Source of the DNA: Glaciimonas sp.
GTDB lineage: Bacteria; Pseudomonadota; Gammaproteobacteria; Burkholderiales; Burkholderiaceae_D
NCBI GenBank assembly: GCA_012927625.1
Contig: JABBOV010000002.1
Location: forward strand, 35,551-99,550
Length of the DNA: 64,000 nt
Direction of reading: 5' to 3'
Part shown: in pieces, positions 44,729-52,665 of the stretch
How positions within the stretch are numbered: the first letter of the stretch is position 1
Layout: the number at the start of each line of letters is the position of its first letter
Notes under the pieces: generated by a model
Told to the model about the DNA's origin: nothing
Databases searched by the model: none
Seen by the model: the letters and a program-made list of their open reading frames with translations, nothing else
Program-made: the position numbers and the translations under genes

Positions 44729-45196
44729 ATGACCATCATGCCTAACAACACCAGAGCTTACAACAACCCTATGGCACCTGCGGCTGCGTACTACCTGAAC
44801 TGTACGCCGGTTGCGACCTTCACCCGCACATCAACTGCGCGCGAAGCCCTGCGGCGTTCGAACAGCTTGGCGTCCATGTTGCCATCGTTGTTGATGACGG
44901 GTCTGCTTACTCTCGTGATGTCAGCGGTTCTGCGCTTGGTGTGGGTGGGATTTTCACCTGATTTTACTGCTGCCTGGATGGAAGCCTGGTTGACTTCCTG
45001 GCCGATAGTATTTCCGTTTGCCTATTTGCTGAGTGCGCCGGTTTCCCGTTTGGCAGCAATGATTGCAGCTCCTGCGCTCACTCTTGATGCCGGCCGCGAT
45101 GCCAGTTTATCGCTGGCGCACATTGCCGATGCTTCCGCGAACGCGACTGCGATAAACGGCCTTTTCGTGCAGCGCCAAGGGCACACAGGCGTTTAG
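44729..45196 (+). CDS. DUF2798-like two-span membrane protein
   Basis: A 155-residue protein with two hydrophobic spans, MLPSLLMTGLLTLVMSAVL (about 49-67) and AWLTSWPIVFPFAYLLSAP (about 86-104). The spacing and the W-L-x-SW-x-x-FP pattern resemble the DUF2798 family, small bacterial membrane proteins of unknown role. Extra N-terminal (about 45) and C-terminal (about 40) tails are not part of that domain. ATGs at 44729 and 44738 are both possible. A strong terminator follows at 45247. Confidence 0.62.
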   Translation: MTIMPNNTRAYNNPMAPAAAYYLNCTPVATFTRTSTAREALRRSNSLASMLPSLLMTGLLTLVMSAVLRLVWVGFSPDFTAAWMEAWLTSWPIVFPFAYLLSAPVSRLAAMIAAPALTLDAGRDASLSLAHIADASANATAINGLFVQRQGHTGV

Positions 45197-45246
45197 CCCG
45201 CAAACCCTATATTGGATGTCTCCTCTTTCCTGTTCGGGAAAGATTT

Positions 45247-45282
45247 AAACCCCATCTGGCAATGTCAGATGGGGTTTTTTTT
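45247..45282 (+). terminator. Intrinsic terminator after the DUF2798-like gene
   Basis: AACCCCATCTG / CAGATGGGGTT arms around GCAATGT, followed by a run of T. Confidence 0.92.
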
Positions 45283-45353
45283 ATTTGTTGCAGCGCAAAA
45301 AACAGTCGAATTATTCATTTCTTGTATTGCTGCTGCATTGCATCTGAATAAAA

Positions 45354-47237
45354 TCAGCTTGACAAGGCATTTTCCAATGCCTGCCTATTTGCTTCCAGTT
45401 CTTGCGGCAAATGATATTGCAGTTTTTCGAATAGTTCCGTGTGCAGCTTGAGTTCTTCACGCCACGCATTCTTGTCGATTGCAGTAATGATGTCGAACTG
45501 GGCTTGCGTGAAGTCGAGTCCATCCCATTTCAGATCGGTAAAACGCGGGCTGATGCCGAACAGGTGATCAATGCCGCCGGTGGCGCCTTCCGTGTCCTCG
45601 ATGCGCTCCAGTATCCATTTCAGCACGCGCATGTTGTCGCCGAATCCGGGCCAGACAAATTTGCCGTCGGCATCGGTGCGGAACCAGTTGACGCAGTAAA
45701 TTTTCGGTAACTGAAGCGGTGACGCAGCGGTAATCATTTTGCCGATATTCAGCCAGTGCTGGAAATAATCGCTCATGTTGTAACCGGTAAACGGCAACAT
45801 CGCAAACGGGTCGCGCCGTACCACGCCCATTTGCCCGGCAGCGGCAGCGGTGGTTTCGGAACCCATGGTGGCCGCCATGTATACGCCCTCCAACCAGTTG
45901 CGTGCCTCGGTCACCAGCGGCACCGTGGTGGAGCGGCGGCCGCCAAAGATGAAGGCGGAAATCGGCACCCCGGCCGGGTCGTCCCAAGCTGGATCGATGA
46001 CCGGATTTTGTATTGCTGCGACAGTGAAACGCGCATTCGGATGGGCAGCTTTGGCACCGGTTTCAAGAGCTATTGCCGGGGTCCAGTCGCGGCCCTGCCA
46101 GTCGATCAGATGCGCCGGTGCTTCTTTGCTCAAACCTTCCCACCAGACGTCGCCATCGTCGGTCAAGGCGACATTGGTAAAAATGGTGTTTTCGCGCATC
46201 GATGCCATGCAGTTGTAATTGGTCTTTTCGTTGGTGCCGGGGGCCACGCCGAAATAACCTGCTTCCGGGTTGATCGCGTACAGGCGGACATCGCCGGTTT
46301 TTTCGTCAACCTGCGGTTTGATCCAGGCGATATCGTCGCCGACGGTGGTGACTTTCCAGCCCTCGAAACTGGCTGGTGGGATCAGCATCGCGAAGTTGGT
46401 CTTGCCGCAGGCGGATGGAAACGCAGCCGCCACGTAATGTTTTTTGCCCTCAGGCGACTCGACGCCCAGGATCAGCATATGTTCGGCCAGCCAGTCCTGA
46501 TCGCGTCCCATGGTGGAAGCGATGCGCAGCGCAAAGCATTTCTTGCCGAGTAGCGCATTGCCGCCATAACCGGAACCGTACGACCAGATTTCGCGGCTTT
46601 GCGGAAAGTGAACGATGTATTTGGTCTTGTTGCAGGGCCACGCGGCACCCTGCTGGCCGGCTGCCAGCGGCGCACCGACGCTATGCACGCAAGGCACGAA
46701 CTCGCCATCAGTGCCGAGCACGTCATACACCGCGCGTCCCATCCGGGTCATGATGCGCATGTTGGCCACCACATAGGGCGAATCGGACAATTCGACCCCG
46801 ATATGGGCGATCGGTGAGCCCAGCGGCCCCATTGAGAACGGCACCACATACAAGGTACGGCCCTGCATGCAACCGGCAAACAGGTTCGATAGCGTAGCGC
46901 GCATCTCGCCAGGCTCCATCCAATTATTGGTAGGGCCGGCATCTTCCTTGCTGGCCGAACAAATAAAGGTGCGGTCTTCTACCCGCGCCACATCGGAAGG
47001 GTCGGAGCATGCCAGAAAGCTGTTCGGGCGCTTGCTTGGATTCAGTTTTTTCAAAGTACCGGTGGCCACCATGGCAGCGCACAGACTGTCGTACTCTTCT
47101 TGCGAGCCGTCGCACCAGACAATATTGGCCGGTTGGGTCAAAGCGGCAATTTCGGCCACCCAGTTAATCAGTTTTTGCTGGCGCACAAAGGCAGGTGCAT
47201 GGATTGCAGAACCGCCTTTCATGGTGGATTGATTCAT
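45354..47237 (-). CDS. pckG: Phosphoenolpyruvate carboxykinase (GTP)
   Basis: A 627-residue protein, normal length for the GTP-dependent enzyme. Visible motifs are the kinase P-loop [26 protein letters not shown] (metal site), [16 protein letters not shown] and the guanine-site FPMAxx-type segment [12 protein letters not shown]. It converts oxaloacetate and GTP to PEP, CO2 and GDP in gluconeogenesis. It is monocistronic and divergent from the hydroxyproline-epimerase-like gene, and its expression would suit growth on amino acids such as proline. Confidence 0.96.
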   Translation of the reverse strand: MNQSTMKGGSAIHAPAFVRQQKLINWVAEIAALTQPANIVWCDGSQEEYDSLCAAMVATGTLKKLNPSKRPNSFLACSDPSDVARVEDRTFICSASKEDAGPTNNWMEPGEMRATLSNLFAGCMQGRTLYVVPFSMGPLGSPIAHIGVELSDSPYVVANMRIMTRMGRAVYDVLGTDGEFVPCVHSVGAPLAAGQQGAAWPCNKTKYIVHFPQSREIWSYGSGYGGNALLGKKCFALRIASTMGRDQDWLAEHMLILGVESPEGKKHYVAAAFPSACGKTNFAMLIPPASFEGWKVTTVGDDIAWIKPQVDEKTGDVRLYAINPEAGYFGVAPGTNEKTNYNCMASMRENTIFTNVALTDDGDVWWEGLSKEAPAHLIDWQGRDWTPAIALETGAKAAHPNARFTVAAIQNPVIDPAWDDPAGVPISAFIFGGRRSTTVPLVTEARNWLEGVYMAATMGSETTAAAAGQMGVVRRDPFAMLPFTGYNMSDYFQHWLNIGKMITAASPLQLPKIYCVNWFRTDADGKFVWPGFGDNMRVLKWILERIEDTEGATGGIDHLFGISPRFTDLKWDGLDFTQAQFDIITAIDKNAWREELKLHTELFEKLQYHLPQELEANRQALENALSS

Positions 47238-47395
47238 GAAAAAGTCTCCAAAGATTAAATAGAATTAATTGTGCCGCGTTTCGGCGCATTAAAGGTGTCG
47301 TCAGCTTGATACTTGCGCTAGATCATTGGGATGCTTGCTGTTTGCAGGGTTTTTTCCGGCAGCACGGCAACCTTTCAATGCGCTATTCTAAAGCC

Positions 47396-48334
47396 ATGAA
47401 AAAAATATCCATAATTGATTCGCACACCGGGGGCGAGCCGACCCGATTGGTGCTGGCGGGCGGCCCCGACCTGGGTACCGGTTCCTTGTCAGAACGTCTG
47501 TTACGCTTTCAGCACAGTTACGATCAGTTGCGTTCGGCCGTAGTGTGCGAGCCGCGCGGCTCGGACGTGATGGTCGGCGCATTATTCTGCGAGCCGCACA
47601 ATACCAGTTGCGCAGCGGGTGTGATCTTCTTCAATAATGTCGGCTATCTTGGCATGTGCGGCCACGGCATGATTGGCTTTATCGTGTCGCTGGCGCATTT
47701 GGGGCGGATTCAGCCGGGACGCCACCGTGTCGAAACCCCGGTCGGCATCGTCGAAACCGAATTGCATACCGATGGCAGCGTCACCGTGTACAACGTGCCT
47801 GCATATCGCGCCCAGAAAGCGCTCGCCATAGAGGTGTCGGGGCATGGCCGTATTTATGGCGACGTGGCTTGGGGCGGCAACTGGTTTTTCCTGGTTAGCG
47901 AGCACGGCTTGCAACTGATGTCGCAGAACATCGAAGCGCTGACCGATTTTTCCTGGCGCGTGCGCCAGGCGCTGGAGCGCGAGGGCGTAACCGGCAGCAA
48001 CGGTGCGGCAATCGATCATATCGAATTATTCGCACCATCAACAACGCCTGGCATCGACAGCCGCAACTTCGTGCTGTGCCCGGGCAAAGCCTATGACCGC
48101 TCGCCGTGCGGCACCGGCACCAGCGCCAAAGTCGCCTGTCTGGCCTCAGACGGCACCTTGGCGGAAGGCGCAATCTGGCGTCAGGAAAGCATCATCGGCA
48201 GCGTGTTTGAAGCGTCTTATCGGATCAAAGACGGGCAGATTCAGCCCAGCATCCGTGGTCGCGCTTACGTGAATGCCGAAGCCACTTTGCTGCTGGATGA
48301 GCGTGACCCGTTGGTCTGGGGCATTCGGGTTTGA
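47396..48334 (+). CDS. 4-hydroxyproline 2-epimerase (proline racemase family)
   Basis: A 312-residue protein from the ATG at 47396 ([17 protein letters not shown] is the family start; earlier ATGs at 47306 and 47378 are unlikely). The two catalytic cysteines lie in [13 protein letters not shown] and [15 protein letters not shown]. The Cys/Cys pair and the SHTGGEPTR start are those of 4-hydroxyproline epimerase, rather than trans-3-hydroxyproline dehydratase, which has Thr/Ser at one site. It interconverts trans-4-hydroxy-L-proline and cis-4-hydroxy-D-proline. Downstream oxidase and dehydratase genes of the full pathway are not in the window. Confidence 0.87.
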   Translation: MKKISIIDSHTGGEPTRLVLAGGPDLGTGSLSERLLRFQHSYDQLRSAVVCEPRGSDVMVGALFCEPHNTSCAAGVIFFNNVGYLGMCGHGMIGFIVSLAHLGRIQPGRHRVETPVGIVETELHTDGSVTVYNVPAYRAQKALAIEVSGHGRIYGDVAWGGNWFFLVSEHGLQLMSQNIEALTDFSWRVRQALEREGVTGSNGAAIDHIELFAPSTTPGIDSRNFVLCPGKAYDRSPCGTGTSAKVACLASDGTLAEGAIWRQESIIGSVFEASYRIKDGQIQPSIRGRAYVNAEATLLLDERDPLVWGIRV

Positions 48335-48374
48335 CGGGAGGTTTGCGAGTGGCAGGTGACGGGTAGTACGATTC

Positions 48375-48485
48375 GGTATTTATTAAAAATCGTTATTCTG
48401 CGCATACTCCCATTTTAATTTTTAAAATATGCCATTCTCCGCATGTTTTCGAAGCGGTACATAAATATACATAAATCAGTATGTT
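48375..48485. repeat. AT-rich dispersed repeat, inverted copy
   Basis: On the minus strand it reads ATGCGGAGAATGGCATATTT, then GGGAGTATGCGCAG. This is the same core as 34111 and 16907 in opposite orientation. TATTTATTAAAAAT and CATAAATATACATAAATCAG flank it. Confidence 0.55.
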
Positions 48486-48486
48486 G

Positions 48487-48552
48487 TTTTTAGTAGTGCA
48501 GGCCTGTGTGCCGGCGCCGGGCTGCAGGCACACAGGCCTGCACTACTAAAAA
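48487..48552. repeat. 26-bp perfect inverted repeat (large hairpin)
   Basis: Arms 48487-48512 and 48527-48552 are exact reverse complements, with a 14-nt loop GGCGCCGGGCTGCA. The stem begins TTTTTAGTAGTGCAGG and includes AGGCCTGTGTGCC. It lies 150 bp after the epimerase-like gene; with A/T runs at both ends it could terminate transcription in either direction. Its perfection suggests a recently copied mobile or REP-like element. Confidence 0.85.
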
Positions 48553-48887
48553 TCATATCGTGGCTTGTTTTCGACGCTTGAAGTGGTCAGGCATTACCCA
48601 ATTATGGCTGTGAGCAACATTAACTGGATATATTGTAAATATATTAGCTGGATGGTATTCTGCTTTTTTAGGAAAACCAGGCATCGGAATTTGATGCGCG
48701 CTCAGGCGTCTTGCAATGCCAGTTGATGGTGTGCAGCGCATCGGGTATAAATGTGCATTCATGCATCAGTTTTACATCTGGAACCAGAGACGGCGCAGAC
48801 CGTACGTATTGCAAGTCAGTCGTGTAACAGTTAGTCACTGCTGTTCAATTCAATTTATAGCTGTTCAATTCTCAAGAGGATGACAAT
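48553..48887. other. 335-bp gap before the orphan binding-protein gene
   Basis: No supported gene. A 69-codon minus-strand frame (48553-48762) is open but has no ribosome binding site or recognisable domain. The segment from about 48800 holds the promoter and leader of the binding-protein gene; its ATG is preceded by AAGAGGATGAC. Confidence 0.5.
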
Positions 48888-50021
48888 ATGCAATTCACAC
48901 TAAAAATGATTCCAATCGCAGGCGCGATTGCTTTGGCCTTGGCCGGTAGCGCGCACGCCCAGGAGCAAGTGGTCAAAATCGGTCACACCGGCCCGCTCAC
49001 CGGCTCCAATGCCTTTGCCGGCAAAGACGATGAAAATGGGGTGCGCCTGGCAGTGGAAGAATTGAACGCCAAAAAACTGACGATAGGCGGTAAGCAGATT
49101 AAATTTGAATTGCAATCCGAAGATGATCAATGCGACCCCAAAGCCGGCGTCAACGCGGCCCAGAAGCTAGTCGATGGCGGCGTCAAGTTTGTCCTCGGGC
49201 CGTATTGCTCCGGCGTAGCCATTCCAGCGTCGCGCATTTATAACGAGGCTGGCGTCATGATGTCCACCGTGGGCACCAATGCCAAAGTCACCGAGGGTGG
49301 CTACAAGAACCTGTTTCGCATCGTCGCCAGCGATTCTCAAATCGGCTCCAGCATGGCGGTTTATGCCGCCAAAATACTCAAGGTCAAGACCGTTGGTGTG
49401 ATCGATGACCGTACCGCGTTCGGCCAGGGTCTGGCGCAAGAATTTATCAAGGAAGCGAAGAAATCGGGCCTCAAAGTAGTCGGGCAGGAGTACACCACTG
49501 ACAAGGCGACCGACTTTGCCACTATCCTGACCAACATGAAATCCAAGAACGCCGATGTGATTTTCTTCGGCGGCTATGCCCCGCAAGGCGCTCCGATGGC
49601 GCGTCAGATGAAGCAGCTTGCGCTTAAGGCAAAATTACTGGGCGGCGATACGTTGTGCAGCCCCGAAATGGGAAAACTGGGCGGCGATGCGGTAAATGAT
49701 GTCGTGCTGTGTGCGCAAGGCGGCGCGATTTTGGATAAAGTCGCCGATGGCCCGGCATTCAAGGCTAAATACAAGAAGCGCTTTAACCAGGACGCCGATG
49801 TCTACGCTGCTTCATTTTATGACCAGACCATGTTTATAGCTCAGGCGATGCAAAAATCGAACTCGGTAGACCCGGTAAAAGTCGGCGCCGAAATGTACAA
49901 AACCAGCCATAAAGGCGTTGCCGGCACCTACTCGTATGATGAAAAAGGAAATATGAAACAGGCTCCAGTCACCGTGTTTACTTTCAAGAATGGCGTGCCG
50001 GTTGCTCTAGCCAGTTATTAA
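48888..50021 (+). CDS. livK: Orphan branched-chain amino-acid binding protein (LivK/LivJ-like)
   Basis: A 377-residue periplasmic binding protein with a signal peptide ending AGSAHAQEQ. The mature fold has VVKIGHTGPLTGSNAFAGKD, LGPYCSGVAIPASRIYNEAGV and VGVIDDRTAFGQGLAQEF, as in LivJ/LivK proteins that bind Leu, Ile and Val. A disulfide pair typical of LivJ/K is suggested by DDQCDP and GPYCSG. No permease or ATPase genes adjoin, so it must serve a transporter encoded elsewhere, possibly the liv operon truncated at the window start. A terminator follows, so it is monocistronic. Confidence 0.9.
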   Translation: MQFTLKMIPIAGAIALALAGSAHAQEQVVKIGHTGPLTGSNAFAGKDDENGVRLAVEELNAKKLTIGGKQIKFELQSEDDQCDPKAGVNAAQKLVDGGVKFVLGPYCSGVAIPASRIYNEAGVMMSTVGTNAKVTEGGYKNLFRIVASDSQIGSSMAVYAAKILKVKTVGVIDDRTAFGQGLAQEFIKEAKKSGLKVVGQEYTTDKATDFATILTNMKSKNADVIFFGGYAPQGAPMARQMKQLALKAKLLGGDTLCSPEMGKLGGDAVNDVVLCAQGGAILDKVADGPAFKAKYKKRFNQDADVYAASFYDQTMFIAQAMQKSNSVDPVKVGAEMYKTSHKGVAGTYSYDEKGNMKQAPVTVFTFKNGVPVALASY

Positions 50022-50052
50022 TCCAGTCTCGCTTTAATTGTCTGAAATGAAG

Positions 50053-50083
50053 AATGGAGCGATGCAAATTGCTCCATTTTTTT
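50053..50083 (+). terminator. Intrinsic terminator of the binding-protein gene
   Basis: AATGGAGC / GCTCCATT arms around GATGCAAATT, followed by TTTTT. Confidence 0.88.
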
Positions 50084-50153
50084 CGCTTGTGCAATTTGAT
50101 AGGTAATCTCGGCGGCAGCTTCTGCTTCCAGTTTAATTACGAGGCACCATTCC

Positions 50154-51125
50154 ATGATTGAATCAATTTCTCTGACCGCGCTTTATCCGCCGATCGAACC
50201 CAACCGCAGCGGCATGCTGGCGGTGGATGCAATGCATACTTTGTACTGGGAAGAATGCGGTAATCCCGATGGTGTGCCGGTGCTGTTCCTGCACGGCGGA
50301 CCAGGTGCCGGCTTGTCGCCCAAGCATCGCCAGTTCTTCGATCCCGCACATTACCGCATCGTCCTGTTCGACCAGCGCGGGGCCGGCAAATCTACCCCAC
50401 TGGGCGAATACCGTAACAACACCACCCAATTGTTGATCGCCGATATCGAACGCCTGCGGCACCTGCTGGAAATAGAACAATGGCTGGTGTTTGGCGGATC
50501 CTGGGGCTCGACGCTGGCGCTGGCCTATGGCGAAGCCCATCCAGAATGCTGCACCGGCTTCGTATTGCGCGGCATTTTCTTGTGTACCAAGCCCGAAATC
50601 GACTGGTTCCTGAACGGGATAAAATGGTTTTTCCCGGAAGCGCATGCGCAGTTCATCGCGTCGATTCCTGAATCCGAGCGTGGCAATCTGTTGCAGGCTT
50701 TTGAAAAGCGCTTATTCTGCGACGACCCGGCGACATACTCGCAAACGGCTCGCGCTTGGGGCCGTTATGAGGGCAGTTGCCTGCACTTGTTGCCGCATCC
50801 AGAAGCGGCCGATGAGTTCGGCTCGGAAGCGGTGGGTATCGGCGTGGGCCGGCTGGAAGCGCACTATATGCTTCATGATGCTTTCATGACGGACGATCAG
50901 TTGATCCGCAACGTCGAGCGTATCCGGCACTTGCCTGCCATCATTATCCAGGGCCGGTATGACATGGTATGCCCACCGTTGTCGGCTTACCGTTTGCATC
51001 AGGCATGGCCGGAGACACGCATCAACATGATCGAAGATGCCGGTCACGCAGCATTTGAACCGGGTATTGCCAGTGCGCTGGTTGCCGCCACCGATCAGTT
51101 CAAACGTCAGCGCGGTTTTGACTGA
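50154..51125 (+). CDS. pip: Prolyl aminopeptidase (proline iminopeptidase)
   Basis: A 323-residue alpha/beta hydrolase of peptidase family S33. Oxyanion-hole HGGPGAG, DQRGAGKSTP, nucleophile elbow GGSWGSTLALAY, the acid in QGRYDMVCP and His in EDAGHAAFEP are all present, and the length is standard. It releases N-terminal proline from peptides in the cytoplasm. The neighbouring binding protein, epimerase and putA fit a proline-rich peptide diet. A GAGG-type ribosome binding site precedes the ATG. The following GntR gene starts about 40 bp after its stop. Confidence 0.93.
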   Translation: MIESISLTALYPPIEPNRSGMLAVDAMHTLYWEECGNPDGVPVLFLHGGPGAGLSPKHRQFFDPAHYRIVLFDQRGAGKSTPLGEYRNNTTQLLIADIERLRHLLEIEQWLVFGGSWGSTLALAYGEAHPECCTGFVLRGIFLCTKPEIDWFLNGIKWFFPEAHAQFIASIPESERGNLLQAFEKRLFCDDPATYSQTARAWGRYEGSCLHLLPHPEAADEFGSEAVGIGVGRLEAHYMLHDAFMTDDQLIRNVERIRHLPAIIIQGRYDMVCPPLSAYRLHQAWPETRINMIEDAGHAAFEPGIASALVAATDQFKRQRGFD

Positions 51126-51165
51126 GTTAACCCACGCAACCTCAGACGCGCAGGCTACAAACGCA

Positions 51166-51849
51166 ATGGCAGCAACAACTTCGGTTGCAGATATAGCCAA
51201 CAAGCCGGCCGGGTCGAAGCAGCGCGCGGCTGATATCGCCTACAACGTGCTGGAAAGCATGATCGTCACCTTGCAGCTCAAGCCGGGCACGCCAATTGTC
51301 GAAGCCGAACTGGTGGCGGCGACCGGCCTGGGGCGCACGCCGCTGCGCGAAGCGCTGATGCGGATGTCGGCCAATGGCTTGATTGTCCAGTTGCCGCGAC
51401 GCGGCTTGATCGTCAGCGATATCGAACTGGCTGCGCACTTGAGCCTGATCGAGACTCGCCGCGTGCTGGAGCGCCTGATTGCCGCCAGTGCCGCACGGCG
51501 CGCCACGCCGCAGCAGCGCAAGGATATTCTGACGCACGCCAAAAAAATGGTCGCTGCAACCAGAAAGAACGATCTGAAAACCTACATGCAGGCCGATCAG
51601 GCACTCGACACTGTCAGTCACCAAGCTTGCCGCAATCCATCCGCGGTTGCTGCCGTTATCCCGCAAGTGATGCAGTGCCGCCGCTTCTGGTATGCGTTTC
51701 AGCACGAGGGCGATATCGAGGCCGACGCCCAATGCCACATGATGCTTGCCACTGCAATCGCCAATGGCGACCCCGATGCCGCAGTTGGCGCCGCAGACGC
51801 CTTGATGGATTACCTGGATTCGTTTGCGCGCAAGGTTATTGATAAATGA
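51166..51849 (+). CDS. GntR-family regulator (FadR/FCD subgroup)
   Basis: A 227-residue protein from the ATG at 51166. A TTG at about 51117 overlapping the pip stop is an alternative; longer extensions merely overlap pip in another frame. The winged HTH (about 20-85) has AYNVLESMIVTLQLKPG, EAELVAATGLGRTPLREAL and LIVQLPRRGLIVSD. The FCD domain (about 95-220) follows with LSLIETRRVLERLIAASAA and DALMDYLDSFARKV. Ligands of FCD regulators are usually carboxylates or amino-acid derivatives. Tandem location suggests it is co-transcribed with pip. Confidence 0.87.
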   Translation: MAATTSVADIANKPAGSKQRAADIAYNVLESMIVTLQLKPGTPIVEAELVAATGLGRTPLREALMRMSANGLIVQLPRRGLIVSDIELAAHLSLIETRRVLERLIAASAARRATPQQRKDILTHAKKMVAATRKNDLKTYMQADQALDTVSHQACRNPSAVAAVIPQVMQCRRFWYAFQHEGDIEADAQCHMMLATAIANGDPDAAVGAADALMDYLDSFARKVIDK

Positions 51850-51862
51850 CGGCTGCACTTTC

Positions 51863-51886
51863 GCCAGTCGTTCATGAACGACTGGC
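51863..51886. repeat. Perfect 24-bp palindrome after the GntR gene
   Basis: GCCAGTCGTTCA and its exact complement abut with no spacer. It begins 13 bp after the GntR stop. No T-run follows, so a DNA-binding site is as plausible as an RNA hairpin. Confidence 0.6.
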
Positions 51887-51954
51887 ATCGCCATTTCTTG
51901 GAAGACGAGGAGAAAACCATTTCATTCTGCCGTCTGAATAGTAACAACGAAATG

Positions 51955-52050
51955 CATACAACATACTGTATTTATGTATGACGCTTATTTATAATGCGTA
52001 AAATGCATTATTATTGTACATACCCCTGCATTTATTCATAATAAGAAGGT
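51955..52050. repeat. AT-rich dispersed repeat, divergent copy
   Basis: ATAATGCGTAAAATGCATTA followed by GTACATACCCCTGCATT, like the ATGCGGA ... CATACCCCTGCAT unit at 34111-34160. It is preceded by CATACTGTATTTATGTATG. Confidence 0.5.
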
Positions 52051-52143
52051 TGCTCAACCGGCTTGCCAATCAAGAGCAGTGTGATGCGCTGCTCTTGAAT
52101 TTACTCTGCACCGGTTAATGCGACGAAATTCCACTGAGTCGCG

Positions 52144-52626
52144 TTACTTCCAGCAAGTGTTGCGCAAGGTTGTGTCGCCAACAGTGCCGCCGACCATGAC
52201 TCCGCGTACACCGACTGACGTCAAGGTAAAGGTTCCGCAAGAGTCTGCCGCCATCGACCCTCCGGTTACGGGAACCATGCGGACCTCATAAGAGGTTGCC
52301 GTAGCAGTTTGTACGGTAAGCGTATAAATGGCGGTGCTATCTGCGGGCGACTGCTTCAGACTCCCGGGAATCTGGTTAATCACTGCATTGTTGGCACGAT
52401 CTTCTTTAAAAGTGTCATTGGCGGCATAAAAACGCTGCATGAACTGGGCAACCTGCAAAAGCTGGGTTCGGGCGTCCGCCCGTTTTGCTCTCGCTACGTA
52501 GCGGGTATAAGAAGGCAAGGCTATGCTGGCTAAAATTGCCACGATTGCCACCGTGACCATGAGTTCGATCAAGGTGAACCCGGTGCTCCGGGCTGAGAGT
52601 TTGTGATGGGGAGAAAGAAAACGCAT
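52144..52626 (-). CDS. pilE: Type IV pilin PilE-like
   Basis: A 160-residue pilin precursor with a 16-residue leader ending RSTG and mature FTLIELMVTVAIVAILASIA (Glu at +5), the PilD cleavage and N-methylation signal. The C-terminal disulfide is suggested by DSCGTF and RNTCWK. It is last in the minor-pilin operon, the position of pilE in Pseudomonas and Burkholderiales operons, where it is a minor component of the pilus tip. It follows the beta-solenoid gene by 39 bp. Confidence 0.9.
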   Translation of the reverse strand: MRFLSPHHKLSARSTGFTLIELMVTVAIVAILASIALPSYTRYVARAKRADARTQLLQVAQFMQRFYAANDTFKEDRANNAVINQIPGSLKQSPADSTAIYTLTVQTATATSYEVRMVPVTGGSMAADSCGTFTLTSVGVRGVMVGGTVGDTTLRNTCWK

Positions 52627-52665
52627 GAAACGTACTCCTGGTTGAATGCCTACAGATATTTCGAA

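Noticed and set aside
48553..48762. 69-codon minus-strand frame
   Set aside because: No ribosome binding site, no recognisable domain, and it begins in the middle of the leader of the binding-protein gene; treated as intergenic.
51037..51165. N-terminal extension of the GntR protein
   Set aside because: It overlaps pip in a different frame and precedes the winged-helix domain; the ATG at 51166 gives a normal family length.
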